Assembly: GCF_037975245.1 (NCBI RefSeq)
Contig: NC_092572.1
Span: 19,404,489-19,468,488 of the forward strand
Origin: Apostichopus japonicus
Lineage: Eukaryota > Echinodermata > Holothuroidea > Aspidochirotida > Stichopodidae
DNA length: 64,000 bases
Direction: 5' to 3'
This document shows positions 1 to 13,400 of the stretch, piece by piece (the stretch's first letter is position 1; the number at the start of each line of letters is the position of its first letter). Both the position numbers and the translations under genes were made by a program. The notes under the pieces were generated by a model. The model was not told the origin of the DNA and searched no databases. It saw only the letters and a program-made list of their open reading frames with translations.

Positions 1-181
1 TATCACCGAACGAAAATATGGTTAAGAAAGCACTAGTTAAAGTGCTAAAACATCATTTCTACAAATGTTCCAACGATCTCATCATATTTCTTAATACTTG
101 CGAACAAGCTTATGGTAGTCAACTCATACTACCACTACATTGGATTCTTAAAGCTATAATGTCCGACAAGAACCTAATTAC

Positions 182-1463
182 CTTTGGGTTTGTGTCTTCA
201 GTGCATTTCCAAGACTTTGGCCGTATCTTGTTAAGTAATATTTTCAAAGGTAATTGTCCCTCTTTGTAAAAGACGAATGGGTTTTCTTGCAAGATTTTCA
301 TATCATTCTTCTCTATTATCTTGAAGGAAAAATCAAACAATATTCTGAAAAACTCATAAAGAGAAGCAGCATATGCATGTGAGAAGATATTACAATCTGA
401 ATGTCTAGATATGGTGTTTATGGATATATTTCTTTTTCATTACATTCCTACACAATGAGATGGACAAATGTTTATCATTGTTTGTGTATCATTGCTAGTC
501 AAGGATGAGTCATATTTGGAACAGGGACTAGTTCCAAGACCATGGGGAAAAAATGTAATATGCAAGAATTAAGAATTTATTAACAATCTCTATTACATTT
601 CGCATACTCACCTCTCAGATGTACGTATCAAACGTGCAATTCTACCAATAACCATAGACAAATAGGACATGGTCAACAATCCCTGTTAGTTCCGAAATAC
701 TAGCATGGCTATTAACTAAATCTGTGTGCATGTTTATAGCAGACAACAGTTACTTACAAAAATCTCAGCGCTTTCATAACACTTAAATGCAATAATTACT
801 GTTAAATGTTTTTGGTAACCTCGACTCCGCATGCGCCCTCACTTCGTAAGTCAAGTTGTAACCACTTTTTCAATTTCACGTTGAATCTACAAAGATTTAA
901 AGACCGTTCCACAGTGACAAATTAAACATCAATTGTGTATTTTGAGAAACATTCGTAGATACTTGCACTCATTTATCGAAAATAATATGCAAAGTTAGGG
1001 AAATTTTTGCTATCTTCAAGCATTTGACTCCTGTCTTTTACAATTACAATTCTTTCTATTGCTGGTAGCATCTGGTCAAAAAATTTATGAAATCACAAAG
1101 TTGAAGACTACACTAAACCATCGATCAAAAACAGTGAGATCATCAATCTCCTTACTATCCCTACACCGTACATTCTTAATTTACAAAATGATTAGCTCAA
1201 AGTTCATCTTGACGATGACAAGTATTACATGTAACTCACCTCTTTTTTACCTGGCAAGTCAATATAGTATCCAAGGTCCAACTGAAAAGTATTGGAATGC
1301 GAATCCTGTCTACAAGCAGCATAGACCTGGATCTTCTTAAATTCAACATCTGTACCATCAATCTGACATGTCTTCCATGAAAAGCTTTCAACCCAGATTA
1401 TGCAGTTTGTTTCATTCAGTTGATACAAAGCGTTTTGTTTTGGTCTCCACATTGGCTGAGTCC
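182..1463 (-). CDS. UPA exons 1-2 of the second module, partial
   Basis: Exons 1240-1463 (acceptor tttggtag, donor gtgagt) and 182-319 (acceptor ccttcaag, donor gtaatt), phases 1 and 0. They read GTQPMWRPKQNALYQLNETN ... VESFSWKTCQIDG ... QLDLGYYIDLPGKKE, then IIEKNDMKILQENPFVFYKE with GQLPLKILLNKI. The F-S-W triplet is again at residues 27-29 (Phe 1381-1383, Ser 1378-1380). A third UPA exon and any following Death domain would be beyond position 1. Confidence 0.83.
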
Positions 1464-4400
1464 CTACCAAAGTAAAGCAATTGCTAAATGAGAAAGTTGC
1501 TACCATCATTTTCTTCTGTTTTCTTCTCAAGATGCCATATTACCATAAAAATTGAACTAGGGGGAATGCTGACACAGTGTTTCGCCGTGTGTTAAGAAGT
1601 GAAGCCTTGAGATAGTGAAGGCGCTTTGCGTTGTACAACAGAAAGCCAGATCATTTGTACGTATTGATACATACATTGTGCATTCGACTTAGAAACTGAA
1701 TTTGATTTTACCCGCTTTATCGAAGAGTAGGTGTACTTTGCACAACTGAGACATTTTATGGCGAACAGAGTGATACGAACGATACTCTTGATTTAAGAAC
1801 CAACTTGGAAACTTTGTTTCCCCGCCTCTAATAACTAGAATAGGTAGAGTGTAGTTGTGCAACTATTAATGTCTGCAATGTGTCATTTCCGGTATCTGAG
1901 AGGCACCTGGCAAAACGTTTTCTTGCTTGTATTATTTGAGTGCTCCACTCAAATAGTGTCATAGTTGTCCTTGGAAAATGCCGTGAAAAAGCAACCCTCC
2001 TCCTCCAAAACCCCTTCCCACACACACACACACACCCTCACACACACACACACACACACTTTTGTGTAATACTTCCATATTATTTTGTGCAAGCAGTTCT
2101 CATTTTAATGTTAACGTTGCAAAGTTGGTAGTAGTTTATGCAGACTAACAGATCCCACCTCATGAAGTGAGAGTGCTAAAAGTGTGATTCATGTTTACAT
2201 TAAGACAGTCTTTAAAGAATGAGATCTAGCAAGAGTGTGTACCAATGTGTACCAGAACATACCTGGCTAGGCTGATTATACTCTAGCCTACCTCAAAACT
2301 CACATTACTGGTTAGTCTATACTGCTTATGCCCTTTTGCTAAATTTACGGTGTTGGGAATATGCATATTTTCTTAATTGAATTGTTAGTGATAAACCAGG
2401 ATATCATAACCGTCATCCCATGTTATTCTGGCATGTGGGTATATCGTTAGGGATACAGTTTTAAGTCAAATAAGGAGGTGATATTTTTTCATTAGGCTTT
2501 AGTCATATCGCATCCGAAAGGATAGCCGTAGCCAGTCTAGGGGCCTAGGTTAACTGCATGTATCCAGGGTCCAGTTTATAACAATACAGCAGCTGAGCAG
2601 AGGACACTATAGAAATTATATTCCTATGTAATTGCTCTCTTCTATCGCTTCCTAAGAATTACATGTTAAACTGCAGTCCACTGCCACATTTTGACGTTTT
2701 TGGCAACCAAATGCGGCACACGATATCAAAATTTTGAATGATGTATGTCAACTTCATCACTTTAGTTATGTCAATGACTTAGTGTTTGTATTACAAGCCG
2801 GTACTGTACAAGCAAAGCGCCACCAGTATATGTCGCAAGACGTCATTCTCCCTACTTCAAGTTCTATGCATATAACATACTGTAACGTTATCCTAACGAA
2901 GTCTTAACACTGCCTTCTAGTAAGATTGGAATCATAGCATTATTCTTATTTGCTATGAAGGTCAGAATTGTTACTACAAAAAAGCCTTTGTCCCAGGGAC
3001 TCGAGTAGTCCAAAAAGTTTGGGTCCTGTAATAAGAGCCTACCTTTCGATCGATCACCTATTGTATTTATTATATGACCTACTTTATTAGTGTAGTTGTA
3101 AATATGCTATTGAACCACTGCCTATACTGTGTGAATGTTCTACACAATAACTTTGGCAGATGGCCAAATGCACAAGCCATGCCGTTTTACAGGGGCGGCC
3201 CGCCCTACCCTTTGAAACAATTTTCAATGCCCAGCCCATCTTTCATCCGCCTTTGTACTTCCTTACTCGCCAACTCCGTAGTGCCTCCTTGTTTTGACCT
3301 TGTAGCGATCCCAACAACCAAATCTTCAAAACTCATTGCATCAACATTGTGCATCTCTCGCTTAATTCCACACAGTTCAGTACTACTACATGTACATAGG
3401 CTTGTTCAAACAGCATAATTTTAACTGCACACGGGCAAGTCATCAAAACCTGACGGTACACTAACTCTGAGCACCAACCAGTGTTTGAAAGAAACCAGCT
3501 CCACAAACATTTTACGCAATGTCGATTAAAACCAATGAAACTTCAATGGCTACTTTTGACGATGTACGAAGGACAATAGCTAACACACAAATATTGTACC
3601 AAAAGAAATAACCGAAGCATGTGGTCAAAGGGACGCGAAAACAACAAAGCTACTGTGGTATGAGCAACTATCAATGCCGAGAGAACAAACAAATCCTTTT
3701 CAGTATCAGAGATGTAGCTTTCCACAAAATTCATAGATTGTCTCAATTCATACCATTTTCTGATCAAAAGAATGATTAAAATATTATTACGATAGTCTCT
3801 GAAACATATTCATCTTCGTACCATGAGCGCTTGTTGTCGAAACGTAATACTGTTGGTGAGAGCAATGCCTAAATTTATGATATTTGAGTGTATGCATATG
3901 ATAGCCTATACCACGGACTTCGCTATCCAAGTAGTTGCACACAATGTGCTCATTGAGCACTACATATGCAAGAATGTCTGCAGACAATGCTAAGTGACTA
4001 CTACTAGCCAATCAATCACAGGATATTGGAAAAGTATTCTTGACTATATTTAGCATAGCCATCCCTTTAATGGAAATTTTGTTAACTCTATACCGCGGTT
4101 TATTGTTATGATTGATTTGTTCTCAAACAAATTCAATCATCTGTAGCATTGGAAGAAACTTTGGTTCTTTAGAGAACAAAATGTAGATTTTTGAGAAACA
4201 AAAGAAAGCTGTTCATTCAGAAATGTATTCTTTTTATGTTTCGCCTAGGCCTAGTTGTGAGTGTGTGTACTTGTTTTGTTTTTTAACTCTAAAACAGGTT
4301 AAAAAGGGTGATTATGCGTCTCTGGCGAAACATTGCATCCCATAGGCGAATCATGCATACCACCACGTACAAAAGAAAACATGCTATGAAGACTTTGACA

Positions 4401-7400
4401 AGTAACATAGACAAATATTTTCAATAAATGACAGGTGAGCACGAAACACACCTTTGTGGCAATTGCTACATACCAGTAACCGACACAAATTTCTCATGTA
4501 GGTTGTTACTTTTTTTCATTTTAAGTTACCCTAAACATAAGGTAAGATGTACCTTGAACATGGTGACTGCTCAATACCAGAACTTTGCATTCAACAACGT
4601 TCTTCAACTTGAGACAGTGAGGCAGGGTGAGCTTTGCAGGATGATGCAACTTTAAGTTATCTGGAAGAAGTTCCACTACCACTGTTGAGTTACTGGCAAA
4701 TGATGATGTAGACTCTTCTTGGATATAGTTTGGAATGATTTTCATCTGGATCAAGCGTGTCCCATCAATAGCACCAGGAGGAATCTCTAGTCTAACACCA
4801 GTCCCTGGTATCTTTAGAATACTACCTTCCTCGGAAACCACTGATTGTACGCCAAGAGCCTTTTCCGGATACAAATCTTTCAATAATAAATGCAAAGAGA
4901 TTATATATAGAGAAATATGTTCTGTAAGCAACTGGCAGATTAGGATTTACCTCAACTCAGTTAATGCTTAGTTTATATACATTTGCCAATTCTCTATTTC
5001 TTTGTTAACAATCCCTTATTGGAGTCAAAGAAAGTTGTTATCTTAATAGGATATTGAGTTAACGTTTGCTTTTCGTCCGTGGAAGACTTGCAAACCATAA
5101 ATTTCGACTTGTTACTGTTGCCGATGGTTTGTTCGAGCTCCTTTTCAAATCTTTGTACCAAAAAATAATCAGTTTGCAAATTATAAGCTGACCAACATTT
5201 ACGGCAAATCTTGATATATTTCCTCTCTACTGTGGGGATGTCCCGACATATAGTAAATACTATAGGTAGTAGCTTTGAGACACCCTTCAAATATGGACAC
5301 ACCACTATATTATTAGTGAGACCAAATGAATATCTCAGAATACTGCCAAATAACTCATTTGCATATAAATATTAACATGGTTGCTGTTGCAATTAACATA
5401 ACAATCTCAGACCTCTTTCAATGCATTGTTGATAATAGTCATGCATAAGGAGAAATAAATTGGTATTAATTATGTTTCAAAAATATCTACATTTTATTAC
5501 ATAGTCAGAGAATTAAAGGTATGCACATGACTAAACATGTTGTAGGCTGTATCATAGAAATGCTCCTTTCAAGGGGAATAACCTGCATATGGATTTTGCA
5601 TGTTTTATGCAGTTCTAACATCACGTTATAAGAAGTAAACATAATACTCCTTTACAGCTTGTATGTTCTTAACAGCTGCTTGCTAACTGACAATCTGCAG
5701 ATTATACTTATACTTTCAATCAAAATTGCTTCTAGACTTACACAGTTTTTTTTTTGGGGCAGAATAAGTAGGTTTTTCATAAGTAATGTTAGTTGTTCTT
5801 ACTACGCCATTATCCTTGTTATATAATATTTGGCTATGGTATGTACATTTGTTTTTTTATAAATACAAACCAAGAAATACATAATCTCCCTTACTGATCT
5901 CATGTATTGTTGTCTTTGACTTACCTGAAGTCGTTCCACATTGTTCCCTATTGAGAAGATAATCGGACAGGTCCTTTCGATTAGTTGCTTTTAGAGCGTC
6001 TCTCAGTGTTTTGTTTGTTGCTTTCATCCCATGTTTCCGTTTCCATAGTAACAACATGTGGTACACTCCTTCCCTTTGTCCCTTTCTTCTGTTATCTGCC
6101 TCTATGTTGTCAAGCTCTGTCTCATCAAGCTTCAGATTTCTTCCCACATCCCGCCATTCTTTGAACAAGTTTCCTGACAAGTCCTTGAAATAAACACAAA
6201 CCAAATGTTTCATAGTTATGATGCTATTTCATGATGTCAATTGGAATTGAGCTAATCCATATAAGAAATACAGTAGACGGTCAAAAGCTACAACACTAAT
6301 GAGGCAAATGTTCATATTATATACTTTAATGAAATATAGTTGTGTCCTAGAGAGTTAAAAGTTCTATTATAATGATTTCATCTTGCCCTCACCAATTCAT
6401 TACTATGCTTGACTAAAGCTATCTTTATCCATAAAAAATAGCAGCAACTTTCTGTGGAAAGTGTGATTATAACACAGATAGTTACACATTTGCTACACAT
6501 TTGTCACTCAGGTGTTTCCTGTAGAAAAAGTGGAAAAACTTAAAAGAAGGGTAGACGCAGGAATCTGTATGAACGCAGAAAATGTTGCAGTATCTCAATA
6601 CTACATATGTGCTTCTGGTTTGTATATTTTTTAAGTTAGAATATCAGTTAAGACAAGTAGTTCAGGTGGCAGTTATTTAGTAAATTTTGGTTGACAGACG
6701 TTTTCCACACACAGCATATGTTGCAAAATTTATTACAAATAACGCAGATTCATGTAGGGACAAAATTGGGAAGCCATCATATCATGAAAGCCAATCCCAA
6801 CAACCGAACATAGTTCGTAGCAAAACTCTGAAACTCGCAATGATTCCATTATTGTATTCAATATTTTGTGGGACAACAACTTAAGCAACATTCTTCTTTT
6901 CAAGAGTACAATCCAAGCTGTCTAGACCGTTGCAGTTCCATGGTAAAATCAAGCCTTTAATGGCAGGTACGGAATATATCAGTCACTTACAAGCTACCAA
7001 TACCACTGTCACATTACCACAGACTGTTACATTATTGTTCAGTTAAGTATGACAGTGGCTCCTGCAGCACTACATGTGGTTATTGATAATACGTCAGATG
7101 CACAACGTCTTTCTTTACACCTTCAATACTACGCTAAGATCAGCAACCATGTAACGTAGGTACTGCAAGACCATGGTTGACATATAGGTGTAACCTCATT
7201 CGCAAGACAACAAACATTTGTGTGGCCATGTTGATATTTTTACAATATTTCTTACCTAATAATTAATATGCATTATATTACTTATTGAAACAAAAGGAAG
7301 CACATAGAGCAATTATTCATGTATACTTTGTGATAGTGTGTAGATAGATAGATATTTATTCAGCCACTGATCATAAAAATACAATAGAAAATGGGTAAAA

Positions 7401-10400
7401 ACATGAGCTCAAAAGCCAAAACGAGTACAAAACTAAAAGCAGATTCATTATATAAATGGATACCAGGATTAAAATGTTGCTAAAACATTTAACACACAGT
7501 CTTAAACAATACGTCATAAACCCTAAAATTGGTGTGGGATGTTTATAATGGTAGATGTGTACACACGCAACCTTAAGTTAGCAAATACAACTTTCTGTAA
7601 TATCTAAATGTCGGCCTAAAATCACGTAGTGAAAAAAACAAGTTATCAGTCATGATTGTTTCAATTAAGCGACCAGTCTGCAACAGTCAGAAATCGCAGA
7701 TTTAGTGAGATATTGATCAAAAGTCATGAATCACACTTGGAGGTTCTCACTTACTAATACTACCAGCAAAGTTTCATCTGTTACTTCTTCGCTATCTGTT
7801 GTCGTTGCTTCAGCTCCTGTTGGGTTCTCTTCGGCTTTCCTTCTTATTGCTTGATGAGATGGCAAAGGAAGATTCTGTGAGAACGAAATTGCAAATGAGT
7901 TGAGAACCAGAAAGCTCATATGATTCATGTCTGGGGCAAACGTTTAGCTGGTTGATGGAACATTTTGTTGTTGTGTAGTATGTCACTGAGTATGTAGTCA
8001 TTATGCAATGTAAAGGAATTTTACAGCATAATTTTGTATGATAATGTAGAATTTATTACACATAAATCAGCTGATTATGGGAACAACTCCTTAATAGAAT
8101 GGCAAACAAAATGTCATTAAGTACACACTGGTTGTTATAAATAATGAAACCACAATCATCTTGATGACGCTTGCAATTATTTCTCTTTCACCTACAGAAT
8201 GTAATGGTCTGCAACTGAAGTCTAGCTTACAAAGACTAGTGTTATATGTGTAGTAAAGGCTTATGTGTGAATAAAAGTTCATGAGTTTCAGTGAACTTGA
8301 GTTTCAGTGAAATGTTAAATATTTTTCAGATATCATTATTCTTATATATGGTGTGAATATTATTTATATATCCCTAACTATTAACAATAATATTAACCAG
8401 TATAAGTAGGTGGTAATGTAAAATGTGTCGTTGTCTGTTGGAACAATGGACTAAATGAGACACACTCATTCAGAGACCTCCCAACAGTGACAAATTAACC
8501 ACTTGAATTTCTACATAGAATTCTACATTTCGCACAGAAAATCCACGTAATAAATGAGGTCAAAGCAAGCTACAGTAAATATTGACCTCTGATCAGCTTA
8601 ATAGGATATTCATCAATACAGATCAGGAAAGAAAATCTATAAACCACATCTAAAAATTATTGTAAATGTAACCTTTTATGAGATGAGATATTACCATAGA
8701 TATTTAAGGCACCAAATTAAGCCATACTTGCCCCATAATCTGTGTCTGAAATGCTTTACGGCTACAACACTATTACCTTTGGTCAACAATTCCATGTAGA
8801 AGCAAGTGAAAATATTTCACGCGCATTGCCCAAGTAATGTGGCAGAAGAACCAAAACCATGTTGTCCTAAAGCATTACATTATATGTCTTAATACATAGA
8901 ATTATTGAGATGTATAGGGTTTTATTGCTAAGTGCACATAGTCTACACTGCACATTTGTGATGGTTCACAAATTTGTCAAGGTTTGGTCCTGTTGGATGT
9001 CATCTACAGGAAGGGTGCTTTGAAGTGTGCAGAGGGGCTGTAGCCTTTGTCTGTCATTATATCAACAAAACAAATCTAAAATGTCCTAAACGTTGCTTTG
9101 GTTGTATGGCCAAGGCTCTTCATGGGTACAGTAGGTGATATAGTCTCTGCTTTGTAGCCTACTGTTAGTCCCAGGGGTTGCTTTAGTACTCGAGCCTAAC
9201 AAAAGGTGTAAGTTGCCATGGCAACATGTGGTCTAAGTCAGAAGTTGCACATGAACTGAAGTGGTTAGTGTTCTACTTGTTATTATTACTAGTATATACT
9301 GTTACTTAGGGATGCTCCGGAAAGTTACACAGGTGTTACCATGTTAGATTTAATTGTTTGCCCCTGTTAGGATGTGTTCGTAGTGGCACTAGGGCGCCCA
9401 GCTTCTAGTTACATGTTATGCTACGACATTGCTATTTTAGTACTGCTATGCCCACTAGGGTTACAAGGTTGACCTCTGATGACCCCATATGAACTTTGAC
9501 CAACACCAAATTGTGTAAAATCTTTACACTATATTAGGCGATTATACCATGCATATTTCAGCTTATTTGTTTGGGTGCTGGAGGTACAGCATTTTGGAGA
9601 TTTCCACATGTTGCCTTCTGCTAACCACAAATGACATCTGAACTCCACCCAAGACGACAGGGTTCTTTACTCGTTATGGGGAAGCCACATGCAGAATATG
9701 AAATCCAATAGAGATATTGTGACCAAAATGAACTCTGAGATACACCATATTGTGGAAATTTTTTAAACTACATGTGGCTATTCTATCATGCATAAATGAG
9801 ATCCTGTGATGTTCAAGTCCTGGAGATACAGCATTTTTTAGATTTTCACATTTTGCACTCTGTTGACCACGTACGATCTTTGACCTAATCTTAACCTAAT
9901 TATGGGGAAAAGTCACATGCTGAATATGAGAGCTGCCGAGGTTATTCATCTTACTATCTTAGAAATAAGACAAAAAATTAACATAACTAGAGCTTAGCAA
10001 CCAACCCTTAGTGAGAAGCATAATTCCACAAGATCCGCCCCTTGGCCAGCTTTGAAGTAACATGTGCATCTGTCTGTTTCGTCGGGCATCTTATTCAGAA
10101 TAAACGTACAGAAGGAACCTTTCGTAAACGCAACTGTGTTAAAACTGATTTCCTTAAAGGCAAATAAGCAGTTGTTACATGAATATAACATTAATTCAAT
10201 TCAACATACTTTTACTTATTTGGGAAAACAAAGTACACTTATGAATACGCAGGCCAATATAATTGTAACTTTAAAAAAAAATGTATGTTGCAGGTTGCTT
10301 GATCTTAGCAAGATTCGTGGTCTTCGGTTCTTTAGAGGAAATATAGACGACAGTATTAATGTAAATTTTAGGTTTATGATCGATAGAAGATGCCTATTTT

Positions 10401-13400
10401 AATTTTACCTTAAATTAACTGATCTACTATTAAATCACTACGCGGTAATACTACAAATATTTACCATTAAATAACATCAAATTTCTTTACGTTATTTTTG
10501 CACAAAAATGACGGGTTTCTATGATATGATGGAAGCCGAATCGGCATTAAGCTCAGTAATAAACTTACCAGCAGAATGTCATATACGATAAACTTAATTT
10601 AATATTTGTTTTGAGGGAAACGTGTCATCACAGGATCATTATACTAAATTTTTGATAAAGCCATTTCTTTCATTGGCAATGACAATGCCAACAAAAGTTA
10701 AAACTAAGTTGGATACATTAATTGATGTGGCGGCTACAATAGCAATACTTTTAAATTAATTAATTGTGCAACTTTGTGTGCACGCTCCTTGTTAGACTAA
10801 GGTATTGCTACTACCCTATACAAACGATGAGTGTCATACACTAGTTTGTATGTTAATTGATGATTCATTAAGATTATTTGATATTCTTTATTACGCATAT
10901 GTGCTCCTGATGGTAATAAAGTAATCGAAGAAAGAAACATTATTCAAGCTGAATGGCATGATAGTTTTGAGCTGATGCATTTACAAACAAGATATTTCGA
11001 CGAACCTTTATTTTATTTTCTTCGTTAATAATCGTCCAATAAGGTGGTACTACACTTTCAAATAAAATTGTCAGAGGCAATTGTCCAGCTTTGAAAAAAA
11101 TGACGGGTATCTCGTGCAACAAAATGGCATTTTTCGATTTTAAAACCTTTTGAGAGTATACAGAGAGAAAATGACATTGAAAAGGTTGTGAATCACTATC
11201 ATAGATTAAGTTGTTGTAGTGAATCAGAGAATGGTTAAGGTTAGATGGTAGATGACATATCACTTCCACAAACTGTTAACTGTATCTGTAGAACGGTAGC
11301 TTATTACAAAATGGGTAAAACCCAAAGTGTATCATTTAGCTTAGAGCTGTTTTTGCTCACTGTTACATATTTGTATGATTAGTAAGATGTTAATAGTCCT
11401 AGTTAATTTTGATTTGATACCTATTAATATATAACAACATTATTCATTATGAAGAGTTATTTTTCCTGCACCAAAGTGTTTGCTACTTTTAACTCTCATA
11501 ATGAAAATACATATAGCTTGCGGCACTAAAGCAAAGTCAGATTGAACATGGTATCTCAGTTTCTCATAATAATAGAGAAACCTCAACTGATAAAGCTACT
11601 AACGAATTGAAATATTACTATGCCACTGGCAGAAAAGACAGTTGTGATGTAAAAAGGAGCTTAACGATTTAAGGCTATTTTCCCGTATTGCACTATTTAA
11701 CAGTTTTTGACACAGGGCGAGTTATTTAAACTTGCTTCTTACCTCTTGGCAACCTGGTAAGTCCCAGTAGTACCCGATATCAACACATATTTCATTTTCA
11801 ATAGAAGAACGCATAGCGGCATACAACTTAATCTTCTTTGCCTCGACTATTTGATCACCAATTTCAAATTTCTTCCAGCTGAAATTGTTAAGCTGCATCA
11901 CACAGGTTTCATAAGTTACATCACAATGAGCATTTCTTTCCTCTTCCCATTGTGGTCTGGTGCCTTAGATAAAAAAAAAAAACAAGGAACAAAAAACAAG
12001 GAAAGAAATGATCTTCAGAGAAAGTTCCTAATTATAAAACTAAAAGCATTACCTAAAAAATATATATATACCCTCTACCTTTAGAAACGTACAACGCAAC
12101 TCGTCCCTTGCTTACTTGTTCGTATTCACTTATGTATTTCACTTACGTATAAACTTACAAATCAATAAGAGATGTCGAATTGCCTTTGTTCCACTTAAAA
12201 GGATTCGTAAATTAAGTAGGTATATCAGTTTTCAGTCTTGCCAAACCCTCACTCATGCTCTTGTTATTAGTGACTTTGGTCATTCGAATTGTTTATATGG
12301 TGGATTACCTAATTATCTTATTAACAAGCTACACCGTGTACAGAATGCTGCTGTAAGAGGTTTATTTCATGTACCATCTAGCCCGCATATTAGTCTGCCC
12401 CTCTGCAACAGGTTCACTAATTGTCTATAAATTACCGAATACAGTTTAAGACTTACGCTTCCCTAAGTACACGGGACCTTGCTATATTTAGGATTTGCTG
12501 TTCAGGACCAGCAGTTATTTCACTCGCTCATCTAATCGTTCTGATCTCTATGTTCTATGGTTTACTCTAAGCTTTTGCTTTATTGGTATAGTTTGGTATA
12601 GTCTGGGATAGTTTGCCTGTTGAAATATGAAGTAGTGACACTTTTTGAATTTTTTTGAAGAGGTGAAAAACCTATATGTTTAGTCTTTATTATTTGTTTC
12701 TTATGTTTTTTATCTTACCACTTCGATTATGTATGGTTTGGTTTTCACTTTGATGCTTTATAAATCTTTTCAATGATAAGAATGATCACAGGCTTTTTAT
12801 ATAACGTGATTGTCACTCTGATTAATGGGCACGTGTAACATTCCGCTGTATCATTTGCAGCCCCAAAATATACCACAGTCATTCTTACATCGGTTAACAC
12901 CATTTTATTTTTCAAAGAAAAAAAAACATAATTTACCTTCTTTATGGTGACTGCTGTATCCCTTTGCTTTCCATCCACATTTTTTCTTGAGAACCAAATA
13001 GTGAGGTAATGTCAATGTTGCTGGTTTTAAAAGCTTTACGTTATTGGGAAGGAGTTCTACCACTACTGAGGAGTTACTAGCAAACGATAATTCAGTTTCA
13101 TGGTGTGGAATTATTCTCATTTGAATACAATAATCACGTTGCAGAGCACCGGGAGGTATTTTTAAGTTGACACCAGTATTTTGAATGTCTAGCGTTCCAC
13201 CGTCTTTGCCGATCCTTAATTCTGCTCTCATGGAATGAGAATCACCTAACAAAGAGAAAAAGAAAGAAACAAATTTAAAATGTAGACAGTTGAAAAATTC
13301 TTTACTTTGAACAGACTGTTGTGTATATTCAGTTTCAGTGATTTATCGATATTCATAATTCAGTTTCTCTTTGTATATTTATTCCTCGATTGCGCGATTA

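Noticed and set aside
1940-2131. Plus-strand frame with alternating His-Thr
   Set aside because: Translation of a (CA)n microsatellite.
4994-5305. Minus-strand frame with ERKYIKICRKCWSAYNL between the Death and second ZU5 exons
   Set aside because: An acceptor in the right phase exists, but no donor of matching phase is convincing and no domain is recognised; Death and ZU5 already join in phase without it.
10064-10402. 112-codon plus-strand frame over the third UPA exon
   Set aside because: Shadow of the minus-strand UPA exon and its intron; no motif of its own.
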